NCBI GenBank assembly: GCA_023150915.1
Contig: JAKLKA010000013.1
Location: 1 to 64,000 of the forward strand
DNA from: Polyangiaceae bacterium
GTDB lineage: Bacteria > Myxococcota_A > Polyangia > Polyangiales > Polyangiaceae
Length of the DNA: 64,000 bases
Reading direction: 5' to 3'
In this document: positions 27,185 to 35,519 of the stretch, one piece after another
Layout: every line of letters begins with the position of its first letter
Position numbering within the stretch: position 1 is the first letter of the stretch
Made by a program: the position numbers and the translations under genes
Notes under the pieces: model-generated
Seen by the model: only the letters and a program-made list of their open reading frames with translations
Told to the model about the DNA's origin: nothing
The model's database searches: none

Positions 27185-28407
27185 CAGCCCGGCTCTTCCA
27201 GCTTCTTCGCGACGAAGTCCAAGATGGGGTCGGCCAGCTCCGACTTGGGCCCCGGCGCCAGCGCCTGCGCGCCGTCGCGGGTCACCAGCGTCACCCGGTT
27301 GTCGTCCTTGCCGAACGCGTCGGCCGCGTGGTTGGCAACCACCACGTCCACGCGCTTCGAATCGAGCTTGGCGCGTGCGTAGGCAAGGACCTGCGCATCG
27401 CCGGCGGCCTCGACCGCGAAGCCCACCAGCACCGGCCGCACCCCGCGGCGGGCCGCGCCCACGGCGGCAAGGATGTCGGGGTTCGGCGTGAGCCCGAGCT
27501 CGAGGGCGTCGGCCGTTCGCTTCAGCTTCTGGTCGTGGGTCGAAGTCGGTCGATAGTCGCCGACCGCGGCGGCCATCACCAGCGCGTCGGCCGCATCGAG
27601 CGCTGCCCCCAGGGCCCGGCCGACCGCTGCCTGCATGTCGAGGGCACTGCGGACGTCGATGCGCGTCACGCCGGCGGGCGTTGGCAGCGGCGTCGGCCCC
27701 GCGATCAAGGTCACGTCGGCGCCGCGCGCGCGGGCCCGCGCCGCGATGGCGAAGCCCATCTTTCCGCTCGAGCGGTTGCTCAAGAAGCGCACCGGATCGA
27801 TGTCCTCGATGGTGGGGCCGGCGGTGACGACCAGGTGGCGACCGACCAGATCGCGCGGCGCGAGGGCCGCCAGCGCAGCAGCCACGATCGCGTCGGGCTC
27901 GGCCATGCGCCCCAGCCCCCGCTCCCCCGAGGCGACCTCGCCGTCGACCGGCCCAACCAGGTGCACGCGGGCGTCGCCGGTCAGCGTCCGCAGGTTGCGC
28001 TGCGTGGCGGGGTGCGCCCACATCGCAGGGTGCATGGCCGGCGCCGCCACCACCGGGCAGGTGCTGCACAGCGCCGTGGCCGCCACCAGATCATCCGCGC
28101 GCCCCCCGGCCAGCCGGGCCAGCAGGTCCGCGGTGGCCGGCACGATCAGCATCAGCTCCGACTCCCGCGCGATGTCCACGTGCGGCTCGCCGGCCGCGCC
28201 CGGCGCGAACATCTCCGACAGCACCGGACGCCCGGTGACCCCAGCGAACGTCTGAGCGCCGACGAACTGGCTGGCCGACCGCGTGAACAGGGTCTGCACC
28301 TGGGCGCCTGCGGTCACCAAGAGCCGCGCGACCAGCACCGCCTTGTATGCGGCGATGCTGCCCGAAACCGCGAGCGCGACGCGTCGGCCCTTGAGCGCGG
28401 AGGTCAT
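27184..28407 (-). CDS. coaBC: Phosphopantothenoylcysteine synthetase/decarboxylase, variant active site
   Basis: 407 residues, full bifunctional length. CoaC half: SGSIAAYKA for FMN, active-site His76 in HVDIAR, and the PxMNxxMW-like loop, here PAMHPAMW with His126 where Asn is usual. The loop normally reading ACGxxGxGRM reads ASGERGLGRM, with Ser160 for Cys. CoaB half: RFLSNRSSGKMGFAIA, MAAAVGDYRP and KLKR. Together the halves convert 4'-phosphopantothenate and cysteine to 4'-phosphopantetheine in CoA synthesis. It is the only candidate in the window. The start overlaps the upstream stop (ATGA). Confidence 0.94.
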   Translation of the reverse strand: MTSALKGRRVALAVSGSIAAYKAVLVARLLVTAGAQVQTLFTRSASQFVGAQTFAGVTGRPVLSEMFAPGAAGEPHVDIARESELMLIVPATADLLARLAGGRADDLVAATALCSTCPVVAAPAMHPAMWAHPATQRNLRTLTGDARVHLVGPVDGEVASGERGLGRMAEPDAIVAAALAALAPRDLVGRHLVVTAGPTIEDIDPVRFLSNRSSGKMGFAIAARARARGADVTLIAGPTPLPTPAGVTRIDVRSALDMQAAVGRALGAALDAADALVMAAAVGDYRPTSTHDQKLKRTADALELGLTPNPDILAAVGAARRGVRPVLVGFAVEAAGDAQVLAYARAKLDSKRVDVVVANHAADAFGKDDNRVTLVTRDGAQALAPGPKSELADPILDFVAKKLEEPG

Positions 28408-29081
28408 GCGCCGCGCAGCCTACCTTCGGGCGGCCGCGAGACGTAGCGGTTTCCCGGCTCGAGGAAGCGCCAACGCCGTTTTGCCCAGGCGCCGGCATAG
28501 TCGATGCCGACGCGCCGCGCCGTCACCACCCGCGTGGCCGGAGCGTCGGCCAGGTAAAGCCCGCTGCTGCCGGTCAGGTCCACGCCGTCGTGGCGGCGGT
28601 CGATGCCGAAGGCCACGCACAGCTTGCCCGGGCCGTTGGTCAGCTCGCGGCGGTCGGCCGTCATCTTCCGGCGGCGCGCCATCAACTCCACCCCGAGCAG
28701 CGGCTCCACCCCGCGAATCAACACTGCGTGTGGCTCGCCGTCGAGCCCCGCCACCAGGTTCAGGTGCCAGTGCATGCCGTACACGAAGAATACGTAGGCG
28801 TGGCCCGGGGGGCCCCACATGGCTTCGTTGCGTGGGGTTCGGCGGCCGCCGGCGCTATGCGCCGCCAGGTCTTCCGGCCCGCGGTAAGCTTCGGTCTCGA
28901 CGATCCGTCCGACCAGCGTGCGCCCGCGGCGGTGATGCACCAGCAGCTTGCCCACCGACGCGCGCGCGACCTCGAGCACCGGCTGTCCATAGAATTGTCG
29001 TGGAAGCCTGCGCAGTTGATCGAGCGCGGGCGGCGCGTGGTGCGCCGCGTCGGAGTCGGTGTAGGTGCGACCCGCGGGCAT
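28404..29081 (-). CDS. mpg: 3-methyladenine DNA glycosylase (AAG/MPG family)
   Basis: 225 residues. Family motifs in order: LPRQFYGQPVLEVARASVGKLLV, GRIVETEAYRGPEDLAAHS with the catalytic Glu in VETEAY, RTPRNEAMWGPPGHAYVFFVYGMHW, and LTNGPGKLCVAFGID. It excises alkylated purines (3-methyladenine, hypoxanthine) by base flipping. It is longer than usual by an N-terminal tail of about 30 residues before LRRLPRQFY. It is first of a coupled set with coaBC and the CPBP protease and is divergent from the kinase at 29136. Confidence 0.93.
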   Translation of the reverse strand: MPAGRTYTDSDAAHHAPPALDQLRRLPRQFYGQPVLEVARASVGKLLVHHRRGRTLVGRIVETEAYRGPEDLAAHSAGGRRTPRNEAMWGPPGHAYVFFVYGMHWHLNLVAGLDGEPHAVLIRGVEPLLGVELMARRRKMTADRRELTNGPGKLCVAFGIDRRHDGVDLTGSSGLYLADAPATRVVTARRVGIDYAGAWAKRRWRFLEPGNRYVSRPPEGRLRGA

Positions 29082-29094
29082 TTTCGGCCAGTGA

Positions 29095-29124
29095 TTACCA
29101 GAGCCTGACGCCGTCTGATAGCCT
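29095..29124 (+). promoter_or_regulatory. Putative promoter of the kinase at 29136
   Basis: TTACCA (29095-29100), an 18-base spacer and TAGCCT (29119-29124). The expected +1 is near 29131, about 5 bases before the ATG, and GAGGA lies between. Confidence 0.4.
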
Positions 29125-29135
29125 AGCGAGGATCC

Positions 29136-30743
29136 ATGCAGGCCAGTCCCGTGCTGCTCGCCGAGCCGCGCATCGTCGGGCGCTACGCGCTCTACGGCGA
29201 GATCGCCGCGGGTGGCATGGCCACGGTGCACTTCGGGCGGCTGGTGGGCGCGGTCGGCTTCTCTCGGACCGTTGCCGTCAAGCGCCTTCACCCCCAGTAC
29301 GCCAAAGACCCCGACTTCGTGTCGATGTTCCTGGACGAAGCGCGGCTGGCGGCGCGCATCCGGCACCCGAACGTGGTCAGCACGCTCGATGTCGTCCCGC
29401 TGGACGACGAGGTCTTCCTCGTCATGGAGTACGTCCACGGCGAGGCGCTCTCGAAGCTGATCCGGGCGACCCGTCGCCAGGGCGAGATGGTGCCCCCCCG
29501 CGTGGCCGTGGCCATCATGGCCGGTGCCTTGCACGGGCTGCACGCGGCGCACGAGGCGAAGAGCGAGCAGGGCGTGCCGCTCAACATCGTCCACCGCGAC
29601 ATCAGCCCCCAGAACGTCCTGGTGGGCACCGACGGCGCCTCGCGCGTGCTCGACTTCGGCGTGGCGAAGGCGGCCGCCCGCGTCACCTCTACCCGCGACG
29701 GCCAGATGAAGGGCAAGGTCGCGTACATGGCGCCGGAGCAACTCCGCGGCAAAGGCGTCGATCGGCGCACCGACGTGTTCGCCGCGGGCATCGTGCTGTG
29801 GGAGACGCTCACCGGGCGCCGGCTCTTCGACGGCGATGATCCGGGCGAGATCATGGCCAAGCTGCTGCAGGCAGAGATCCCGACGCCCTCCAGCGTCGAG
29901 GCCAGCGTGCCGGCCCATCTCGATCCGATCGTGATGCAGGCGCTGGCGCGAGACCCCGAGGCGCGCTTTCCCACGGCCCGCGACATGGCCATCGCGCTCG
30001 AGCACGCGGGGCCCATCGCCATGGCGCGCGAGGTCGGCGAGTGGGCCGAGCGCATTGGCGAAGAGACGATCGGAAAGCGCGCCCGCCAGATCGCCGAGAT
30101 CGAGAGCGGCTCGCTGGCGCACATTCGCCCGGTCGATTCCGCGCCGATGTCCACACCGCCGGTCGCGTCCCACCCCGGGCATCTGGCCCCCACCGAGCCC
30201 GTGCCGGTGAGCTGGCCGGCCGCCGGCCCGCAGGGCGATCCGATCACTTCACCGTCACAGGTGTCGCACGTGACGGGGGTCTCGCGGCCGTCGGTCGGCA
30301 CTCACGCGTCGAGCATGTCGGTGGCGCCCCGGCGCCGCGGCCTTCTGGCAGCGCTGGTCGGCGTCGCCGTGGCACTTGGCGTCGCGCTCGTGGTGGTGGC
30401 GGCCATCCTCGTGTCCCGGAAGAAGCCCGACGCGGTCGACGTGATCGCGAGCGATCCGCTGCCCACGACCCCGGCCACGCCCACCGCCGAGACGCCCGAG
30501 CCGGTCCCCACGGTGACGGCTCCGCCCGCGGCCAGCGTCGAGGCGCCGGCGGCCAGCGTCGAGGCGCCGGCGGCCAGCGCCGCACCCGAGCCCAAGGCGG
30601 CGGCCAAGGCCCCCGCCAAGCCGCCGGTCGGCGGCGGGCCGAAGCGTCCGGTGACGGCTCCCAAGCCCGGCGCCGACGGTTGCGATCCGCCCTTCACCAT
30701 CGACAAGAACGGCGTGCGTCGCGTGAAGCCCGGCTGCATGTGA
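29136..30743 (+). CDS. Ser/Thr protein kinase with HRDISPQN loop, membrane-anchored
   Basis: 535 residues. The kinase domain (about 15-290) has AAGGMATVHFG, Lys49 (VAVKRL), HRDISPQN (153-160) and DFG (173-175). Ser157 replaces the usual catalytic-loop Lys; this variant recurs in the kinase at 34245-35195. After a linker comes one membrane helix near 405-425 (LVGVAVALGVALVVVAAILV), then an outer Ala/Pro/Glu-rich segment with ASVEAPA repeats, ending in CDPPFTIDKNGVRRVKPGC. The Cys pair at the end may be a disulfide. The gene downstream encodes a secreted protein and may be its partner. Confidence 0.92.
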   Translation: MQASPVLLAEPRIVGRYALYGEIAAGGMATVHFGRLVGAVGFSRTVAVKRLHPQYAKDPDFVSMFLDEARLAARIRHPNVVSTLDVVPLDDEVFLVMEYVHGEALSKLIRATRRQGEMVPPRVAVAIMAGALHGLHAAHEAKSEQGVPLNIVHRDISPQNVLVGTDGASRVLDFGVAKAAARVTSTRDGQMKGKVAYMAPEQLRGKGVDRRTDVFAAGIVLWETLTGRRLFDGDDPGEIMAKLLQAEIPTPSSVEASVPAHLDPIVMQALARDPEARFPTARDMAIALEHAGPIAMAREVGEWAERIGEETIGKRARQIAEIESGSLAHIRPVDSAPMSTPPVASHPGHLAPTEPVPVSWPAAGPQGDPITSPSQVSHVTGVSRPSVGTHASSMSVAPRRRGLLAALVGVAVALGVALVVVAAILVSRKKPDAVDVIASDPLPTTPATPTAETPEPVPTVTAPPAASVEAPAASVEAPAASAAPEPKAAAKAPAKPPVGGGPKRPVTAPKPGADGCDPPFTIDKNGVRRVKPGCM

Positions 30744-30754
30744 GCGGCCGGTTC

Positions 30755-30785
30755 TTGTCGGCCCGCCGGGCAGATGCGCTAAGCT
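30755..30785 (+). promoter_or_regulatory. Putative promoter of the gene at 30795
   Basis: TTGTCG (30755-30760), a 19-base spacer and TAAGCT (30780-30785). The expected +1 is near 30792, three bases before the ATG. Confidence 0.35.
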
Positions 30786-30794
30786 TCGGGCTCG

Positions 30795-31664
30795 ATGCCG
30801 CGACTTTCGTTTCTTGCGCTCCTCGGGACCCTGGTCATGCTGGTCGCGCGGCCGTCGGCGGCCGACACCAAGAAGGACTGCGCCGCCGCCTACGAGGCGT
30901 CGCAAGAGCAGCGCAGCAGCGGCAAGCTGCGCGCCGCCAAAGAGAGCCTGGTCACCTGCTCGCAGTCGGCCTGCCCGGCGTTCATCAAGAAAGACTGCGC
31001 GAAGTGGCTGTCCGAGGTCGAAGGCGCGATCCCGACCGTGGTGTTCAGCGCCAAGGCCGGCAACGAGCAACTGAGCGACGTGAAAGTGACGCTTGGCGAG
31101 CAGGTGCTGACCGAGTCGCTGGACGGCAAGGCCGTTCCGATGGATCCGGGCACCCACACCTTCGTGTTCGAGAACGCGAAGCACGGGAAGAAGGACCTCA
31201 AGTTCGTCGTCAAAGAGGGCGCCAAGGCCCAGCAGATCGAGCTTTCGTTCGAGGCCCCCAAGGCCGGTGACGACACGCCGCCGGCGCGCGACGACGGCCC
31301 GGCCCAGGTCGGCACCGAGCAGGTCAAGAGCGGCAAGACCTTGGCCTATGTGCTGATGGGCGTCGGCGTGGTCGGCCTGGGCGGGTTCGCCTATTTCGGG
31401 CTGAGCGGCAACAGTGACAAGGCCGACCTCGAGTGTGCCGACTCGAAGACCTGCACCGACGACGATCTGGACCCCATCGAGAAGAAGTACCTGTACGCCG
31501 ACGTCGCGCTCGGCGTCGGCCTGGTGTCGCTCGGCATCGGGACGTATCTGCTGCTCGCCCCCGGGAAGAAGTCCGAAGCGGCGGCCGAGCAGGCCAAGCG
31601 GCTGCAGGTGGACGTCGCCGCGCGGCCGGGCGGTGGTTTCGCCACGCTCTCGGGCCGGTTCTGA
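30795..31664 (+). CDS. Exported protein with two membrane helices, unknown function
   Basis: 289 residues. A signal peptide (FLALLGTLVMLVARPSAA) is followed by a helical, Cys-containing, TPR-like part (CAAAYEASQEQRSSGKLRAAKESLVTC). A beta-rich stretch then resembles a PEGA-type domain (SDVKVTLGEQVLTESLDGKAVPMDPGTHTFVFE). Two membrane helices follow (LAYVLMGVGVVGLGGFAYFGL and ALGVGLVSLGIGTYLLL). This plan is common next to Ser/Thr kinases in Myxococcota. No enzyme motif is seen. It follows the kinase by 51 bases on the same strand and converges on feoB. Confidence 0.75.
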   Translation: MPRLSFLALLGTLVMLVARPSAADTKKDCAAAYEASQEQRSSGKLRAAKESLVTCSQSACPAFIKKDCAKWLSEVEGAIPTVVFSAKAGNEQLSDVKVTLGEQVLTESLDGKAVPMDPGTHTFVFENAKHGKKDLKFVVKEGAKAQQIELSFEAPKAGDDTPPARDDGPAQVGTEQVKSGKTLAYVLMGVGVVGLGGFAYFGLSGNSDKADLECADSKTCTDDDLDPIEKKYLYADVALGVGLVSLGIGTYLLLAPGKKSEAAAEQAKRLQVDVAARPGGGFATLSGRF

Positions 31665-31666
31665 GA

Positions 31667-33862
31667 TCAGCCGAAGCCGAGCAGGCGCCCGCCCTGGTAG
31701 ACCAGCAGGCTTGCTGCGTAAGCCAGCGCCGTCATGTACGCGAAGAGGAAGGCCGGCCAGCGCCAGCTCCGGGATTCACGGCGCACCACCGCCAGCGTGC
31801 TCATGCACTGGCACGCCAGCGCGAAGAACACCATCAGCGATAGTCCCGTCAGCGCCGAATAGGTCGGCTTCCCGTCGGCGCGTATCTCGGTCTTGATCCG
31901 CTGCCGAAGTGGCGAGGTGTCGTCGTCGGCGGCACCCACGCCGTAGACCACGCCCAAGGTCGAGACGAACACCTCGCGGGCGGCGAACGCGCCGATCAGG
32001 CCGATGCCGATCTTCCAGTCGAAACCCAGCGGTTCCAGCGCCGGCTCGAGCGACTTGCCCAGCCGCCCGCCGTAGCTCTTCTCCAGGGCGGCGGCCTTCG
32101 ACGCCGCCTCGCTCGGGGCTGCGGCTGCGGCGGTGGCGGTGGCGGTGGCGGTGGGCGGCACGGCGGCGGCCTCGGCGCGGGGGAACGCGAGCAGCGCCCA
32201 CAGCACGATGGTGCACGCCAAGATCACGGTGCCCGCTTCCTTCAAGAACACCCACGAACGCTCCACCATCATGCGCAGCACCCCGCGCAAGAGCGGCACA
32301 CGATACGGAGGCAGCTCCAGGATCAGCGGTACCTGTCGGCCGGGGACCACGGTGCGGCCGATGATGGCGGCCGCGACCAGTGTCATCACCATGCTGAACA
32401 CGTACATCCCCACCATCAACACCGCGCCGAGCGGCAAGAACCCGAGCAATGCGCGGTCGGGGAACAGCGCGCCGATGATCAGCGAGTAGACCGGCAACCT
32501 GGCCGAGCAGGTCATCAGGGGCACCACCAGCATGGTGAGCAGGCGGTCGCGTCGGCGTTCCATGGTGCGGGTCGCCAAGATGGCCGGCACCGCGCAGGCG
32601 AAGCCCGACAGCATGGGCACGAAGGCCCGGCCGTGGAGCCCCAGCGCGCGCATGATGCGATCCATCAAGTAGGCGACGCGCGCCATGTAGCCGCTGTCTT
32701 CGAGCAGGCCGATGAACAAGAACAGCAGCAGGATCTGGGGCAAGAAGACCACCACGTTCCCGACCCCGCCGATCACGCCGTCGGTCAGGAAGTCGCGGGC
32801 CACGCCCTCGGGCAGGCGGGCCTTCGCCAGCTCGCCGAGGGCACGGAACGCGGCTTCGATCGAGGCGATGCCCGGCTCGGCCCACGAGAACAGAGCCATG
32901 AACATCACCAGCATGATGCCCACGAACGCCACGAAGCCGAACAGCGGGTGCAACAGCACGCGGTCGAGTCGGGCCGAGCCGGCGTGCTTCGGCGGGTGCC
33001 GCGTGGCGCGACCGAAGATGCGGTCGGCGTGGGCGTCCAGAAACGCATAGCGCGCGCCGATCACCTCCAGATCCAGATCGCGACCGCTCAGATCGCGCTG
33101 CACGTCGAGACAGCGCTCGCGCAGCGCCGGCGGGATCGAGTCGAGCTCGTCATCGGGGTCGATGCTCGACAACGCCCACAGGGCCAGGGCCCGATCGCGC
33201 TCCACGTTCTTGCGCCAGCCCGCGGGGAGCGCGTCCGCCACGCGGTCGAGGGCCGAGCGCAGATCGGGCGGGTAGGGGAGATCGACCCGGGCCTCACCCG
33301 TCTCGCTCAGCCGCCGGGCGATCTCGGCACGCAGCGCCTCGATGCCCTCGCCGCTTCGGGCGTTGGTGGCCACGGTGGGTGCCGAGAACAGCTCGCTCAC
33401 GGCCGCAGGGTCGGGTCGCGCTTCGCCGGCCTCGTCGATCATGTTCAGGACCACCAAGAGCGGCACGCGCAGCTCGGCCAGCTGCAACACCAAGTACAAG
33501 TTGCGGATCAGCTGCCCGGCGTCGACGACCGCGACCACCAGGTCGGGGCGCTCGAAGCCCGCGATGCCCAGGGTGGAGTTGATCGCGAGCTGCTCTTCGG
33601 GGGACCGCGCAGCCAGCGAATACGCGCCGGGGACGTCCACCACCTCGGCGACGCCGTCGTCACCCAGCGCGAGCTCGCCCGAACGGCGCTCGACGGTGAT
33701 CCCGGGATAGTTCCCGACGCGTGCGTTCTGGCCCGTCAGGCGGTTGAACAGCGTGGTCTTGCCCACGTTGGGATTGCCGACCAGCACCACCAGCCGCCGC
33801 GGCGTGGGGTGGGTGGGGGGCGCGGGCTTCGGGCTCGGCTCGTGACAGGCTTCGGCGCTCAC
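31667..33862 (-). CDS. feoB: Ferrous iron transport GTPase/permease FeoB
   Basis: 731 residues. N-terminal G domain: GNPNVGKTTLFN (G1), the VGNYPGITVE switch, DVPG (G3) and NMID (G4). Then a helical regulatory part, and a permease core with the Gate motifs and conserved Cys in MTCSARLPVYSLI, ending in CQCMSTLAVVRRES and a last membrane helix. It imports Fe(II) across the inner membrane under low oxygen or low iron. An Ala/Thr-rich insertion (ATATATAAAAAPSEAASKAAALEK region) lies between two helices. The GTG start overlaps the feoA stop (GTGA). Confidence 0.96.
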   Translation of the reverse strand: MSAEACHEPSPKPAPPTHPTPRRLVVLVGNPNVGKTTLFNRLTGQNARVGNYPGITVERRSGELALGDDGVAEVVDVPGAYSLAARSPEEQLAINSTLGIAGFERPDLVVAVVDAGQLIRNLYLVLQLAELRVPLLVVLNMIDEAGEARPDPAAVSELFSAPTVATNARSGEGIEALRAEIARRLSETGEARVDLPYPPDLRSALDRVADALPAGWRKNVERDRALALWALSSIDPDDELDSIPPALRERCLDVQRDLSGRDLDLEVIGARYAFLDAHADRIFGRATRHPPKHAGSARLDRVLLHPLFGFVAFVGIMLVMFMALFSWAEPGIASIEAAFRALGELAKARLPEGVARDFLTDGVIGGVGNVVVFLPQILLLFLFIGLLEDSGYMARVAYLMDRIMRALGLHGRAFVPMLSGFACAVPAILATRTMERRRDRLLTMLVVPLMTCSARLPVYSLIIGALFPDRALLGFLPLGAVLMVGMYVFSMVMTLVAAAIIGRTVVPGRQVPLILELPPYRVPLLRGVLRMMVERSWVFLKEAGTVILACTIVLWALLAFPRAEAAAVPPTATATATAAAAAPSEAASKAAALEKSYGGRLGKSLEPALEPLGFDWKIGIGLIGAFAAREVFVSTLGVVYGVGAADDDTSPLRQRIKTEIRADGKPTYSALTGLSLMVFFALACQCMSTLAVVRRESRSWRWPAFLFAYMTALAYAASLLVYQGGRLLGFG

Positions 33863-34158
33863 ATCGCGCTCCGCGCTTCGAGCTCGGGCTCGAGACGCGT
33901 GCTGTTCGGCTGGGACTCGCGTGCGGCTTCCACCGCCACCACCGCCACCCGCTCGGCCTCGGCCCGCCGAATCGACAGGCACGCGCCGCGCACCAACAGC
34001 TCGATGGGATCGCCGAGCGGGGCGACGCCGACCAGCTCGACGCGCGTACCGGGGACCAGCCCGAGCTCCATCAACCGGCGACGGAACGCCCGCTCGCCGC
34101 CGACCCTCTCGACGGTCACCACCTGGCCCCGTTCGGCCGCTGCGAGGTTCGAGCTCAC
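33859..34158 (-). CDS. feoA: FeoA, SH3-like accessory protein of ferrous iron transport
   Basis: 99 residues, GTG start. FeoA fold signatures: LAAAERGQVVTVERVGGE, FRRRLMELGLVPGTRVELV, APLGDPIELLVRG and LSIRRAEAERVAV. FeoA binds the cytoplasmic face of FeoB and supports iron uptake. It has an extra 20-residue tail past the usual end. It lies directly behind a Fur-like box and a promoter whose +1 coincides with this GTG, so the message may be leaderless. It is co-translated with feoB. Confidence 0.94.
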   Translation of the reverse strand: MSSNLAAAERGQVVTVERVGGERAFRRRLMELGLVPGTRVELVGVAPLGDPIELLVRGACLSIRRAEAERVAVVAVEAARESQPNSTRLEPELEARSAM

Positions 34159-34193
34159 CCCCTCGGTCTAGCTCAGGTGAAAACGGTTTTCAA
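34158..34193 (-). promoter_or_regulatory. feoAB promoter, leaderless
   Basis: On the minus strand: -35 TTGAAA (34193-34188), 17-base spacer, -10 TAGACC (34170-34165), and +1 at 34158, the G of the feoA GTG. The Fur-like palindrome lies mostly in the spacer, which fits repression by blocking polymerase. Confidence 0.6.
34178..34192. promoter_or_regulatory. Fur-box-like 7-1-7 palindrome
   Basis: TGAAAAC, G, GTTTTCA is a perfect 15-base palindrome with the 7-1-7 geometry of Fur boxes (consensus TGATAAT-N-ATTATCA). It is AT-rich in a GC-rich genome and sits between the -35 and -10 of feoAB. TTGAAA repeats just beside it could extend it to a third heptamer. Confidence 0.7.
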
Positions 34194-34244
34194 TTTCAAC
34201 CTACAAAAACCTCGACAAATGGCCAGTGCCCGAGCTGACGGCGC

Positions 34245-35195
34245 TCAGCCGCGGGCCCGGAGCCGCTCGCGGACCTCGCGGATGCTGCCCGCCAGGACGG
34301 GGCCCGAGGTCGACTCGGGGAACACCCGCAGCACCTCGCGGAGCGCCTCGAGCATCTGCAAGGCCGAGTCGAAGCGGCGGGCGGGGTCGCGCTCGAGCGC
34401 GCGGTGCACGGTGGTGGTCAGGCCCATCGGAAGCTCGGGCCGCTTGACCGAGAGCAGCGGGATGCGCGGGTCCTTCAGCATGGCCAGCACCTGGATGTCG
34501 GTCGCCGCGTCGAACAGGCGCTGCCCGGCCAGCGCCTCCCACAGGCAGACGCCCAAGCTGAACAGATCGCTCTGCACCGTGGCTTCGTCCCCGCGGATCA
34601 GCTCTGGGGCCAGGTAGCTGAGCTTGCCCTTGACCACGTTGGGCTGGGTGATGCGCCCGCGATCCATGGCGCGGGCCATGCCGAAGTCCGCCAGCTTCAC
34701 GATCCCGCTCACGTCGAGCAAGATGTTCGGCGGCGAGACGTCGCGGTGGAGGACGGGCGCCAGCTTGCCGGCGTCGTTACGCGTGGTGTGGGCGGCGTCC
34801 AGGGCGCGCAGCACTTCGATGGCAATGGCGGTGACCAGCGGCCACGGGGCGGGCTTGTCGAACCCCTTCTGATAGTCCCCGAAGTGCAGCCCCTCGACCC
34901 ACTCGGTCACCAGATAATATTGCCCCTCGCCGTCGATGCCGAAGTCGTGGATCTGCACGATGTTCGGGTGCCTGAGCATGGCGCCGACCCGAGCTTCTTC
35001 CACGAACATCTGGATGACTTCCGGGAAGTCGTTGAAGGCCTCGTTCAAGCGTTTGACTGCGACGGTGCGGCGAAACCCCTCGGCGCCGTAGACCAAGGCG
35101 CGCCACACCGTGCCCATGCCTCCGACGCCGATCTGCTCGATCAGCGCGTACTTCGCGTCCACGATCGAGCCGGGGGTGTCCGAGGCAAGGGTCAT
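34245..35195 (-). CDS. Soluble Ser/Thr protein kinase with HRDVSPPN loop
   Basis: 316 residues, kinase domain only, no membrane helix. GVGGMGTVWRA (glycine loop), Lys48, HRDVSPPN (150-157) and DFG (170-172) are seen. Ser154 takes the place of the usual Lys, as in the kinase at 29136. The C-terminal 30 residues (STSGPVLAGSIREVRERLRARG) are a short helical tail. It is upstream of feoAB on the same strand, but the Fur-controlled promoter between them argues for separate control. The start at 35195 is preferred because TAGAAT lies 10 bases before it; the GTG at 35204 would fall before the transcript start. Confidence 0.9.
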   Translation of the reverse strand: MTLASDTPGSIVDAKYALIEQIGVGGMGTVWRALVYGAEGFRRTVAVKRLNEAFNDFPEVIQMFVEEARVGAMLRHPNIVQIHDFGIDGEGQYYLVTEWVEGLHFGDYQKGFDKPAPWPLVTAIAIEVLRALDAAHTTRNDAGKLAPVLHRDVSPPNILLDVSGIVKLADFGMARAMDRGRITQPNVVKGKLSYLAPELIRGDEATVQSDLFSLGVCLWEALAGQRLFDAATDIQVLAMLKDPRIPLLSVKRPELPMGLTTTVHRALERDPARRFDSALQMLEALREVLRVFPESTSGPVLAGSIREVRERLRARG

Positions 35196-35205
35196 GAGGC
35201 GCACG

Positions 35206-35211
35206 ATTCTA
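35206..35211 (-). promoter_or_regulatory. Putative -10 element TAGAAT of the soluble kinase
   Basis: TAGAAT at 35211-35206 on the minus strand, preceded by TGC (extended -10-like TGCTAGAAT). The expected +1 is near 35199, four bases before the ATG at 35195. Confidence 0.45.
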
Positions 35212-35222
35212 GCACGCGCGGC

Positions 35223-35471
35223 TCACTCGGGTGCCGAATCACCGGCAGCGTCGGAGCCGTCGGGCGGCTGCGGGGCGGCGGCGTCCAGCACGGTGCAGAA
35301 ACAGCGGCTCCACGCCCCGGGCTCGACGCACTGCTGGGCGCCGCGGCAGTGCTCGGTCTCGCACGCTCGGAACTGGTTGACGGTGCACTCTGGCTCGAGC
35401 GTGGCCGGAGCCGGCTCGGCCGAGCAGCCTGCGACCATCAGCGCGGCAGAAATCAGTGCACGGCGCCGCAT
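35223..35471 (-). CDS. Small Cys-rich lipoprotein
   Basis: 82 residues. MRRRALISAALMVAGC is a short signal peptide with lipobox VAGC (Cys16). The mature part has the pattern ECTVNQFRACETEHCRGAQQC followed by GAWSRCFC, six Cys that would form three disulfides, then an Ala/Pro/Asp tail. The C-x-G-x-Q-x-C, W-S-x-C order resembles short Cys-rich units in other Myxococcota surface proteins. Function unknown. It is upstream of the soluble kinase on the same strand and divergent from the gene at 35520. Confidence 0.7.
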   Translation of the reverse strand: MRRRALISAALMVAGCSAEPAPATLEPECTVNQFRACETEHCRGAQQCVEPGAWSRCFCTVLDAAAPQPPDGSDAAGDSAPE

Positions 35472-35519
35472 CGAGCTCGACCTTCTGCACCGGCTGCCGC
35501 GTTGGTGCAAACTGGGCGC

